A stretch of DNA of 46,404 nt from Oscillospiraceae bacterium (lineage in GTDB: Bacteria > Bacillota > Clostridia > UBA1381): NCBI GenBank assembly GCA_022509005.1, contig JAFLUC010000008.1:1-46404 (forward strand), written 5' to 3'. The notes under the pieces are model-generated. The model worked only from the letters and a program-made list of their open reading frames with translations. It ran no database searches and had not been told where the DNA came from. Below, piece after piece: positions 10,601 to 19,200 of the stretch. A program made the translations under genes and the position numbers. Position 1 is the first letter of the stretch. Every line of letters begins with the position of its first letter.

Positions 10601-12963
10601 TTCCATTCCTTGACAACCTTGTATGTGATAGGCCGTCTGGTTTCAGCTGTAGCATCTGCCGACATTTCGTGGATATGTTCGTCCTCAGTATTCTGCTCTT
10701 TATCATCCCAGCCTTCAACGCTAATGGTCTGCGTATTGTGCAGCACAGACATATCCTTTGTGCCCTCAGGAAATTCCGACTTTTTATATGCGGTCCAAAC
10801 ATACGCCGTCTTTGCCGTTGTGCTGTAGCCGTCAAAAAGCAGAGCGTGTACAGACTTGCCGTCCGCAGACACCACTGTGCCCTCCGCGCAATTCGACACG
10901 CCGAGCATTACGCCGCCAAATTCGCCGGCAATTGTATCGTCAACGTACATCTTAAACGGCTGGCTGCCTTTTGCCTCGCCCGATACATACCAGCGGACAT
11001 ATACATATTCATCCTTAGAAGCACTTCCACCCGGAAGCGCTTCTAAAAGCTCTTCGGGCATATCGCCCGGTCTTTCTTCCCACCAGATGTTATAGGTGCC
11101 TGACGTGTAGTTATACGCTGTTTTTTCAGCCTTCGTTACCTCAACATAGGTGTCAACACTTGCGTCAATCTCATTACTTGTTCTGCTTGCAACCTTACCC
11201 TCCGGCGTTTGTACCTTAACCGTTACCTGCAGCGGCTCCGATTCTGTTCCGTCTACTATATCGGTCGCCTTCATGTTTCGGAAAGTGCCCTGGAGCATAA
11301 TAGTGCTTGAAGCGGCAATATCTCTGATATTGGTAATAATTATCCTGTCGCCCTCGCGATGCCATGCAAACTCAGCGCCCGTTGCCGGTTCTTCGGGAAC
11401 GGACAGCGTAAGCGTGCCGTATTCCGCCCCGGTTCTGTCCTCCCAGATAGACGCGGGGAATGATATCTCAATTGTGCCCGCTTTATGCGTTTGCTGACCC
11501 GTCACGGCAAAGCTTATCTGGAACTGCTGATTTGAAAGATCCTCATCGTCCGGCGATAGCTCAAGTCTCCCGGTACCGGCACCATTGGTGAGCCATTTGA
11601 GATTTAAATACTCAATAGTTACGCTGCCGGCAGCTGATGAATCCTCTTCGTCCGGGTCTGAATTTTCTCCGGTGTCTGAATTTTCTTCGTCCTCTTCCAG
11701 TATCGGGAAAATCCCTCTATTGAATACTGAAACCGGCATTACTCCAACTCCGGTCAGTCCGGGTAGGATGCTGTCTGAGGCGGGAACCTCAACCAGTTTT
11801 GTATACTCTTTATATTTATGGGTTTTATCTTTTTCAAAAATAATGCCGTTATTAAGCTCTCTATATGTATTCTCTATACCGTTTGCCGCCATAACAGCCG
11901 AGAGCTTCGCAGCGGCCTCTGACGTGGTTTCTGCAGCCGCGCTGCAGAACACCTTATCGCCGTAGTTTGACATGGAATATCTCTTTCCCTTTTTATCACA
12001 CGCGCCGGCGATATAAACGCCTGCCGCGCGTCCCGGAAGATATCCCGACACATCCTCGCCATCATCTCCCGCAGCGCCCACTACGGAAATACCCTTTCTT
12101 TGCGCAAGGGCAGCAGTACGATCAAGAACAGCGCTGTCTGTAACGCTTTTAGCCGCAAAGGACAAATCGATTACATCTACGCCATTTTCAATCGCATATA
12201 TCATAGCCGCATATACCGAGGACATACTGCCCGCACCGTTGCTGTCAAAGGCTTTTATTGACAGAACGGAAAGCTCGGGCGATACACTTCGTATAGCGTC
12301 AAGCATACTTGTGCCGTGACCGTTATCGTCACCGGCGCTTCCTCCGATTACCGATACGGATTTCACAAGCTCGCCCTCAGCGCCTGTATCTATAAGCGCG
12401 ATATCATAGTCCGCGCCCTCTTCGCCGTCTTCGCTGTTTAAAAGCACACTAAGCTGAGACATCGCATCAATGCCGTTGTCAGCCGATGCAGCTTTTCCGC
12501 TGACGGACAAGGCAATGTCAGACTCGACAAAATCTGCGATATCATAATAATATGTATAAGCGCTCATCGCTTCTGCTTCACTCTCAAAGCTAAGCAGATA
12601 TACTCCGTCATACTCGGAAATAACATTCGTGTTCCAGGTAAAAATAGACTTGTTATCCGTGCCTACCAGCAAACGCTTGTTTGAAAAATCAATGCTTTCA
12701 ACGAGACCGTCGTTAAAATAAAGATGGTCAAACGGCATCGAAACCGATCTGTATTCATTTTCCTCCGGAGCCTCTATGGAATCATACTCATCTTCCAAAG
12801 CTTCATTATGTTCTTCGGTGAATTCCTCCGCGACGCCGCTCGGATTATCATCTCCAAGCCAATCGTCCCCCTCTGCTAAAGCCGTGAGCGGAACATTCTG
12901 AAAACCTATGAGCAGGCTCAGAAATATCGATGCGATTCTTTGTGTGTGAGTCTTTTTATTCAT
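1612..12963 (-). CDS. Giant LPXTG-anchored adhesin: subtilase-like head, pilin-type isopeptide modules, BspA repeats
   Basis: This 3783-aa secreted surface protein begins with a Sec signal peptide (about residues 1-31). A subtilase-like domain follows (about 180-370) with D192 in ALIDTG, H216 in GHGT and a Ser candidate at S348. The oxyanion Asn is replaced by Asp (D300 in AAGDDG) and the Gly of GTS by Thr, so activity is doubtful. A long region of beta-sandwich modules comes next, including Cna-B domains (about 1658 and 1770) and pilin isopeptide-linkage (Spy0128/FctA-like) domains between about 2005 and 2640. A DnaJ-like CxxCxGxG pair lies at 2273-2295. About 16 BspA/DUF285 leucine-rich repeats cover roughly 2757-3190, and two InlB/Flg_new repeats (about 3280 and 3455) precede a last isopeptide domain. 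The C-terminus is LPSTG (3748-3752), a hydrophobic helix and YRRKR, a classical sortase signal. The start ATG follows AGGAAGAG. It is preceded by a conserved structured leader, so it is probably regulated separately from the operon upstream. No sortase lies in the window. Confidence 0.92.
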   Translation of the reverse strand: MNKKTHTQRIASIFLSLLIGFQNVPLTALAEGDDWLGDDNPSGVAEEFTEEHNEALEDEYDSIEAPEENEYRSVSMPFDHLYFNDGLVESIDFSNKRLLVGTDNKSIFTWNTNVISEYDGVYLLSFESEAEAMSAYTYYYDIADFVESDIALSVSGKAASADNGIDAMSQLSVLLNSEDGEEGADYDIALIDTGAEGELVKSVSVIGGSAGDDNGHGTSMLDAIRSVSPELSVLSIKAFDSNGAGSMSSVYAAMIYAIENGVDVIDLSFAAKSVTDSAVLDRTAALAQRKGISVVGAAGDDGEDVSGYLPGRAAGVYIAGACDKKGKRYSMSNYGDKVFCSAAAETTSEAAAKLSAVMAANGIENTYRELNNGIIFEKDKTHKYKEYTKLVEVPASDSILPGLTGVGVMPVSVFNRGIFPILEEDEENSDTGENSDPDEEDSSAAGSVTIEYLNLKWLTNGAGTGRLELSPDDEDLSNQQFQISFAVTGQQTHKAGTIEISFPASIWEDRTGAEYGTLTLSVPEEPATGAEFAWHREGDRIIITNIRDIAASSTIMLQGTFRNMKATDIVDGTESEPLQVTVKVQTPEGKVASRTSNEIDASVDTYVEVTKAEKTAYNYTSGTYNIWWEERPGDMPEELLEALPGGSASKDEYVYVRWYVSGEAKGSQPFKMYVDDTIAGEFGGVMLGVSNCAEGTVVSADGKSVHALLFDGYSTTAKTAYVWTAYKKSEFPEGTKDMSVLHNTQTISVEGWDDKEQNTEDEHIHEMSADATAETRRPITYKVVKEWKDNDNAAGNRPNRLGVHIYRDEYSLKKVWHTELLTAEYDKDGDPNTWEYEWTDSGQDSTFRVTETLYDYTGPLYEWFGDEQYRKGTWGYYWESVNQVSDTEWRLVNKYYENGSSSQISRVDKIAKSPFDDSDPESKKDGLSLNKLLIGQDVYVPYDITASISAANDYIKNPGTEREFILEDADYTLQNNKELTVADLDIGAITISSINAYGYDLENGKDLDSETEGEGSVMGGKYYPSTTVDWKTVTLLGQTERGGEWIALAALQKNGIWNSENSGVEISDLGMKARITLPNGISGIRLVTEAEAAYVKYACKVELRLHPTDAIKEMIETAFGDGSETRACFDLVNEANIYTAYNDADGVRREYNETGHSRKNLYNIDAAYLHGRPIKVAAELEKSFEMPKDDPDADADKELRRIKLHSTLNLTQQSNITDKSEYDHALSNGSIPNASAGTYYDLLPNGVDPDLDSVKVSGNDKVIRKYVIQDYKGSGRTLLVVEVELSDNISYTAPGKDGEGKDVSTKYPNDETYPAGGYKNTHTLEFNSYVSRDEAYDNNGGMKKYRNVSAFEAAEDEIGNSANWSGEPDDPRAGKHQQSLGAVGDDADLMTDLDSGSDRSSFVYAGAELKNEEIDYDSMAGLQKRVQELGTGKWSTGIVSENYSAVNVQESGLYKYSLTVTSGTDSTTSNIILMDFLESYRPTASEEGHDDKIDPWRGSLVSVDISSLTGLGVKPVVYYCITPLEEINNIDYYDKIKDSDALAEHLESSSDWTTSPADMSAVTAVAIDMRYKEDGSDFKLEDNQRAIVYLNMRAPYDYKPGVPSAYLDGDGTDPDNNAHAYNNSRMTCKQKSPNSDEREDNLPSNYTKVGIYTKAVEIEKLWDDDEDRDGKRPGKIKVKLSGNGKPVEDRDELELSDNNDWKGSFERLRTYDEDGKYIIYDYEEEFVYDEGDDYTDDYTKSIDRTEQENGKIKIINSYEPEKISIPVTKAWLGDEGDITTRPDKIKVYLYSDENPDEVLDTKEIYPDENGNWSVEFTDLNKYRPKGELITYYVEEEIVTDYVFEGVEGNAENGFTISNRYYPKGDLRIGKTVVGVTDASKDQEFEFELALWYGNKEVEGDSGPLTDKYSYSICDSDGNVLKDKDGNDRTGTIGNGDHFFLQGGEHIVIKDIPTHVEIDGVRKDVSYSVTEMSASGFELTGVVGDTGSIVSWAAAEAEFTNTYTTNGTAQVKAKKLLEGRTLEPYKFSFELVDEKGDVITGRNNAAGDVTFRQLTYTKDDDGKTFTYILREVIPENADEITSEEEEIIGYYKDGYTYDITEYKVKVTVNDNGDGTMKCDVEYFGPDGNSLGFTEIDGKKYPVTPEFNNSYKTEGNVALRAWKTINSGGLSGDAYALKDNQFKFVLYDMQKNTISTARNDGKGVIDFQQLNFTQADAGNTYWYFVREQYDGTQPAAIFDYDKRIIGYRITVIDNGDGTLSFDQDSYDMSGAFTKCEDCKGAGAKAGETCEDCHGFGYVQTGDLSAPADTYRPMFTNGFADGSLSIAKAVTGTNPPAGAEFKFKVKLIGDDIKAEQSFEYTITGNGSERTETAVTDENGEFIITLHGGETALFEDNIPAGTAYQISEETPDGWDLIEYTNASGVIVPKATSRASFTNSYDPNMTTAVIIGSKYLDNQPAAEGSFTFELRENGKVIETVTVKAGGFIQFEPIRYESAGTYVYEVYEVNGGDPDINYDTHVETVTVTVTEDASGLHAKVEYEKDGMRFDNYTAPGGLEISKIGEGLSDTNKDTLFKFKVKFTNENGMPVSGEDITWYIKDADGNMWDSSGNQIAFGTTDEEGGEDKQKMFSTYGGAIASVGDLPAPLSNDEPSAIAAGDTVANGKSGSVLWSVIGTGQRFTHGGTNYEGYILRLEPEEGKDEGTLASWSNSSGVPWWSYGRPIISVEIEGTIYTSPEGNPGLFSTVSATKLDLAGLDISRTTGSLSQMFSDCVYLTDVTIYGSGACNASSMSNMFNECYNLTNVTFKGITEFNVPNMASMFYCYSNGCTDITINGMHKITTNDLGTMFGSHPSLKHITFNDLQEVNAPSTISMFGGCTNLETLTFNGGTVFNVDNMTAMFAGHKKLTTVNFNGASIRNTSNVSSMFNSCVDLTTINGADTLIDFSENENSSIDMSRMFYNCSALKSLDVSGWDLDCSGKIDMGYFFHSCTNLTGIDGIKDLNMSRVKNIRYMFEDCTSITSLDLSGWDLSSAVSVDHVFAGSGVTELNISDWRLESISDIGSNFLNGCSNMETVYMDNWKSESLKTVSSVFSNTGAPLKTVYMRGWKSNSIEKVTTVFNSGYYTVETVYMSDWEVRSVKSIDRVFLGCTTVTSIDMSGWKVGSALNSIEYLFCNAGGLETLDVSGWEGLVPGTVNGNYAFYGDNNANGDKRLKNLKELTIDSAFASSLYKVSLMPDVTEVEYMYTGKWVNKEELGDLQAPAYTSSGLFDMLSGNNVPKTTYVWQRACYEVRFEPGEGGGTMSPIQTGCYSNEPYALPANAFYNPGYIFTGWKDETIDKFYPADGSGVAVIPEGTYKHQDKVTLVAQWAKEDEVEWVYYTAEYMQQNISGGGYTSAGTTQYRVVKSAGTVTVIIIPEDIKGFKTPEPQTLTIIDGVVQGETPVKFYYDRIRYTIHFEGNGATAGSTNDIEMCANVDALLRNGFIKSNSAFIEWNTQPDGNGTSYSADIPTSIEDAQDGETYTLYAQWMTIDSSDKTSSYGEITITCKAGQTIVFPSLPAGTQYEIVEIDIPAGWSWVESESNYGDVDINGVITGGIMSNVVSLASVTNKYSATGIANIVAHKLFEGGELTVGAFVFELSSNEDFALNDQKDVLLTASNNNVDWEEFTTDAEGNTIHNPWYGTALAMFDTLTFTEPGTYTFYIREVKGQDPGIIYDSHVETVTVRVTDNGNGTLSTEVIYSDGIGALFNNHVLDLPSTGGRGVGLLAASGAVLLGMGVLLILYRRKRIIR

Positions 12964-13181
12964 GATCTCTTCCTCCCAGGATGCATGGGCGAGCAGCGGT
13001 CATAGACCGCGACCAGCCAGGCGATATATTAATATATTCTTGCTAAACATAAAATTCGGTAAATCTTACAAAAAATACTATAATTCCATAATAAAAATAG
13101 TCATATATATCAAATATATCATATATGATAAAAAAATTCAATAGGTGTTCAGCTTTTGTTACATAAATTTAATATTTTTAC
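12964..13181. other. AT-rich intergenic region upstream of the adhesin
   Basis: Between the two giant genes lie the terminator of the 2257-aa gene, about 160 bases of very AT-rich sequence and the conserved leader. On the minus strand TTGATA with TATGGA 17 bases downstream is a weak promoter candidate. A short palindrome (ATATATTAATATAT) sits immediately before the leader. No convincing reading frame is present. Confidence 0.5.
12975..13018 (-). promoter_or_regulatory. Putative structured 5' leader, copy A (upstream of the 3783-aa adhesin)
   Basis: Read on the minus strand this is GGCTGGTCGC, a short hairpin (GGTC-TAT-GACC), then GCTGCTCGCC and CATGCATCCTGGG, ending 12 bases before the ATG and touching the ribosome-binding site. 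The two flanking blocks can pair as GGC/GCC, GGT/GCT and GC/GC, separated by two single pyrimidine mismatches. The 3' block could form a second small hairpin (CCCA/TGGG). The same two blocks recur at 38536-38620 with a different inner loop. Conserved flanks with a variable tip directly before a gene start are typical of a cis-regulatory RNA. I do not recognise the class. Confidence 0.6.
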
Positions 13182-13224
13182 AAAAAAATCCCCTTAAAGC
13201 GGTCTTATGTTTCCGCTTTAAGGG
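13182..13224 (-). terminator. Rho-independent terminator of the sipW-tasA-like operon
   Basis: On the minus strand arms CCCTTAAAGCGG and CCGCTTTAAGGG (12 bp, 10-base loop, 13191-13224) are followed by a T-run. It ends the operon that begins at 23185 and resembles the terminator at 1562-1603. Confidence 0.9.
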
Positions 13225-13251
13225 AATTATTTCAGCTATCGGATAATTGAT

Positions 13252-16200
13252 TTACCGTGTCTGTACAAAATGCGCAAGGCCTCCCGGCATGACGTCATAA
13301 ATACGATAATTTCCGTTCGGTCCAACTATGGTGCTTTCGTTAGGCCCCGGTAAACAGAATCCCATGGATATACCGTTGCCGCCAGTTCCGTTCGCATGAT
13401 TGAGGACTCCCCCATACCAATTGCCGGATGTATGATTTACCGTTTTACAATATAACGAACGTGTCCATGTATTTGCTGTAGAGCCTTCTTCAAAACCAAA
13501 CTTTGATGAGTCTGTTTTATCCGGTGCTACCCGCAGTATTTTCTGACTTTGATATGCCGCGCCTTCATTCGGCCGCATATAAGCATCATTTTCCTCAGGG
13601 GTAAGAAGTTCACTTGGATATAACTCACTTATAGAAGGTATCCAGAGTCGGTCGTACGTCGTAACATTATTGCCACCTTTATCGTTGTAAACAGTATCTG
13701 ATTTAACAACTTTGGCAACAATGCTGTCCTGTAATTCCTGAGGGAAACCGCCTAATATACTCTGTCTGTACGTCAACAAAGCATGACCTGAGGGCGCAGG
13801 TTCCTTCTTGCAGCCATTCAGCGTGTTGCGGCTGACAGAATCAGGCCATCCTCCGCTTGCGGCTCCGGCGTATATTCTTCTATATGCGTCTTTGAGCGAG
13901 CGGAAGAATGTGGCTACGCCATCACCGGACCAATTTTTAACCTGCTCCCATTTAAATGAGGTGGTTATATCAGCATTCGGACGATGAATCTGTGTGGAAA
14001 AATGTATCTCAACTCTATGCGTGCATCCGGTCTCCAAGCACTTGCTAAACACATACGGATTTTTCTTGCTCCAGTATATAATTTCTTCCCATGATAAATC
14101 ATGGATGCACAAATCCGTAATATCAGCTTCAGGATCGTCTTTTCTGTTTGCGGAAGTATGCTTCGTAAAGCTATTACGATAGTCCTTACCGGTTGCAGGT
14201 CCAAATGTTAAACCGGCAGTTTTATAGTCTGTTTCACCAAGACTGTCCGGCGCTTGGTCCAGATCAGCATTGGGAGCATATTTATCCTGTTCAATACCGT
14301 AAATGCGAACAGCATAATATATGACATGCGCTTCATCCCATTGTGCCTTAAACGTAATATTTTTACCGTCCTGAGCCATATCCGGGGTAATTGTTACCGT
14401 TTCGCCGCGATACCACACCTTACCGCTTTCATCGCCTTCAAGAACCCATCCGCTGAAATCATGCCCGTCATAGATAGGATCATCGGGGAAGGTAAACGTT
14501 GTTCCGGCTTTTTTATTATTTTCTTCAATCGTCTTAGCGCCTGTTTCCGTGGTACCATCAGTGCAATCCAGAATAATATTATATCGCTCGGAATATGTAA
14601 GCTCGATCTCTACCTGGAAGGTATCGCTTACCGTTATACCGTTCTCAGTACGCGTCACAGTAATAGTCTCGCCCGTATTGCCGGATTTACCGCTTACTGA
14701 CGGAATATCAAGCTCAACCTCGCTTAATGTCAATCTCGCCTCCGTACCATCGTCATAGATTGCAATGATAATCAGGTCGTCATCCTTAAAGGTGTATTCT
14801 TCTGTATCAGGATTATACCCTTCAATATAACCGTGATCATAACGCATATTTTCATCCGAGATCGGCGTAGGACCGACATATGTTACACGCAGTGCCGTAA
14901 GCTTCATCTTCGACTTCACAATATTGACTATATTTGAACCGTCGCTCTCTTTTTCATACTGCTTCATCTCGTTCACGTACGTTACTTCAGCGTGATCTTT
15001 ACCGTCTGTCAGATCGGCAACAGCCTTATTCGCGCTAAGGTCAACCTCAATAATATTCTCATCGTTATCACCCTCGCCAATCTTTATGAGATTATAACGC
15101 GTCGATTCGAACTCGTAAATATCATACTCATGGTCAGCATCAACGGTAAAGGATACCGAACCTGTAAGCTGCAGCTCTGACAGGGTGATTGATTTTGTAT
15201 AAACCCTGCCGGTGTCCTTATTTGTAACAGTGAATATAAACGTCGGGTTTCCGAATTCCTTATAGGCTTCGTTGATCTCTTTGTTTATCGTTATCGTTGC
15301 TTTACCCTTTTCGTTTTCAACCTTTAAAACCTGCAGCGTCTGCGAGCTTTCCAATGTTACTGAAAAACGGATCGGATCGGCAAGCTTTGAATAACCCCCA
15401 GGCGCTACAGTCTCCTGCAGATAATAGCTGCCCTGCTTAAGCTCCGAAATAGTCACCTGACCATTTTCATCTGTAACAATCCTATTATCCTCCCGGTCGG
15501 TCTCATAATCCTCGCCGGCAATCATCTGCTGACCGCTTATGTCAAATAAATCGAACTCAGCGCCGGGAAGGAGTATCTCATTATCCTCTTTGTCAACCTT
15601 TACAAGCTGAACCTTACCCTTTGCACGCTCATCCACGGCCTCAATAAATATCTGATTCTGAACATTGTCGGCGTTGACTGTAAATTCCAGCTTTTCATCT
15701 GATACCGCATAGCCTCCCGGAGCAGATTTCTCAATGAAGTAATAATCACCCCATTCAAGGTTTTCAACTGTAAACGAAGCGTCGTCACCTTCGGTAGTAA
15801 ATTCACCGCGTTTTACATATTGATCTGAGGCAGACAAATCGCTCTTATAAAACAGCTCATAAACCGCGCCCGGAACAAACTGTCCGAAATCATCTTTTTT
15901 AACCATCTGAACACTGCCGCGCAAGCGATTGTTTGTCATAGTAACGGTAACAGTCTTATCATAATTATAAGAATTAATCGTAACAGTCATAGAATCAGGC
16001 GAATTTATTTCATAACCCGGCGCAGTACGCGTTTCTTTAAAATAATAATAACCGTATTCCAAGTCGCCAACTTCGATTTCGCCCATGACATTGGTTTTCA
16101 AATTCGAAGCAACTAACACGTCAGCTCTTTCATCGCCCATCATTCGACGATATAGGTCGAACATTGCGCCTTCAATGAACCCGCCGCCTTGACTATCTCG

Positions 16201-19200
16201 TTTTACCAAACGAATCTTGCCTAATTTCTCATCATCATAAGCATAAACATGCTTAATAACAGCCGAACCATTATAATCGTCCTGACCGATTGTAAAATAA
16301 ACCGGCTCTTCATTTAATTCATAGCCCGGCGGCGCTTCTGTCTCTACAAAGTAATATGAGCCCCAAGGAAGATTTGAAATACCTACAGTCGGTGTAAACT
16401 CGCCGATAACTACACCGCTCATATCCTCGGTATACTCATACCTTGGCGTAGTAAACACCTGCTGACCATTTGATTTATATAGCTTATACTTAGCAGGACC
16501 TATTGTAAGATTAACACCCCTGTCCGCCCATTGCGCATCGTACTTCCAAAGTACAGCCGTACCCGGAATCCTATGGTTCTCAATCTTAATCACATTTTCA
16601 GCACTATCAAGAACGATCTCATGCCTACCGGTAATTTTTATATACCCCGGCGGAGCCTCAACCTCTTCCCAATAATATGTACCATACGGTATATTGGACA
16701 AGACAATCTGACCCATTGCGTTCATGCTCATCGGCCATTCATAGCCTTCCACTAATTCGCCGCTCTCATCATAAATGTTAAATTTACCTCCGGTAAGTCT
16801 CGCGTATATTTCCTCGCCATTGGAATCAACCCTGAGGAGATTATCAGCGTCAACCTTCTGCAATATAAGATTCGCGACACTTTCCTGCAGCGTTACATAC
16901 GTCGCATTGGAAGGCAGCGAATAACGTTCATCAGACTCATCAAGCGTCAGGTTGTATCCCGTATAGCTGACAGAAAACTGATTGACGGCCATTTTATCGA
17001 AAAACGCCTCATCCGACGGAGCACGCATCTTAATATATAACGATACGCTGCCCGGCGCTTTGAGCACGCCCTGAGGCATATCGCTCGTATCCATCTTAAC
17101 AGCTATTGACTTTATTTTGGTTTTGTCAATCTGTGTCCAGTCATTATCAGGAACCTCATGCCAACCTTCGGTTGTCAAACCCGCAGGCTTTTGCCCATCC
17201 TGAGCAGTAGTGGATTTTTTCATCATATCAGGGTCTTCTGAGTAATAATAGCTCACAATTCCGCCCTGATTTATCAGATCGGAAGCATCAACATCCACAA
17301 ACGTGCCCTGCCATTCAGAAGGAATATTGACCGTCTCATCCTTGCCATCACCCTCAACTGCAATGTCCGCTCCCTGTTCGATACTGTCATAAAAAACAAT
17401 ATTTGCTGCGGAATTGGCGCCCAAGTCATAATCAAGACGATATGTATAATACGAATTTGCGGCCTCTTCCTCACTCATCTCCGGCTTATAAGCACGGGTA
17501 ACAGCCTCTGTCACATAACCGTCTGTATAAGCGCTCTCAACATATTTACTTACGCTTTCATTCCACTCAGAAGCAACCTGATATACTGTACGCGACGTTG
17601 ACGAGCGCACAAGATAATCTGACCGCGAACCGTCATGGTCAATATCAAATTCATCAAGCATCAGATTGTTGCCTGTAATTCGATCAAGACCTTCGTCATT
17701 AATTGTAAGGTATGAATAAGCGGTATATAACGAACCATGCGTCTTGAAATTCGGTATTGTCAGATAAACAGGAAGTTCAATCTCAATCTCGGTTTTTGCA
17801 CTGATCTCAAGCGGCGCCTGCGTCAGGTCAAAATCGAACACAAGAACTCTGTGCCCGTCAACAATATCCTCGGATATTGTCACGTATTTAGCAAGGTCTG
17901 CCGGCAGCCCGCTTGCCTCAAATAGTCCTGAACCGTTAACGTTGATATCGTTATAATCAAATGACACACCGTCAGGAATGACAACGTACATTGAAAACTT
18001 TTCAAGAGAACCCGGATCATCAGCCTGTATTGTGCCTGTTGCTTTTATTGTTGAATTATAGTACTTGCCGTCAAACTTATATTCATCCATCGCAATATTC
18101 GTGTTCATGTTTGTGGTCGAACTGCGAAGATAAATATTATGATAGTCACGAACCAGTGTATCTCCGTATAACTCCCGGTCTCGATCTTCTAATACAGCGC
18201 CATATGAACCGGCGTAGCTGCCGCCAACGAGAATATCACTCTGACCGTTATACATCGCGCGGATATAACCGAAATTCACGAAATAATCCTCGTGACTCAC
18301 GCGCTCCATCGGATCAAGCTGCGTCTGCTCTTCCCAGTCAAAATGCAGTGAAACACCTACCTTTATCTTAAAGTCAACACTGCTATTCAATTCATGTACA
18401 AGCACATATACAGCTTTATATTCCTCACCGAGCCGTATAGTCTGCGCAGCCTTAGCATTGCCCGTGCCTGCTAAAACATAGTCTTCAAACTTCGAATCCT
18501 GAGTTTTTGCTCCGTAAACCTCGTAATCATAATCTCCGATAGAAGGAACTGAAACATATTCAATATGATATTCATCATCACGAAACGCTCTGATTTCTCC
18601 CGAACCGGTTACTATAGCAAGCTTATCATCACCTAGCACCATATCAAATGTGCCACCCTCCGGAACAAGCCCCGCACCCGGCGCTGCAACTAATGGTCTG
18701 ATAGCATACTCGTTATTTTTCTTTCTTTCTTCCTGAACCTCAGCGTATGTAGGACCGTTTTTAATTGCGGGAACGGCATTTTCCAATTCCTCTTCATTTA
18801 ACGGCTCCTCTGCCGATATGGCAGCAGCCTCATCTTCTTCACTGTAACTCGGAATAGAACGACCCAATAACGAATACTCAATTATCGTATTATTATAAAG
18901 ATTCACAGAATTTAAACGCCGCTGATACGGAGAAGCGGGATAAGACGGACCCGTTTTCTCAAAGCCGTAGCCCATACCATTGTAAACAAAGCTATATTTT
19001 TGAATTGTTAATTCAATAGAATCATCAACACATTCATGCTCGCCGGCTTCTTCAATCCATTCAGTCTCGTCATTGTAAAGACGGCTTAAATGTCCATTAA
19101 ACTTAATTGTTTTACCATCAGCCTTATCTGTCTTCACACCAAAGCGGAATGACTCTATAGAAGAATTGTTTGTTATATCACCGCTTTTATCCTGCCACAT

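Noticed and set aside
1700..12100. Many plus-strand frames of 60-200 codons opposite the giant adhesin gene
   Set aside because: They have no ribosome-binding sites or recognisable domains and mirror the codon pattern of the adhesin; they are shadows of it.
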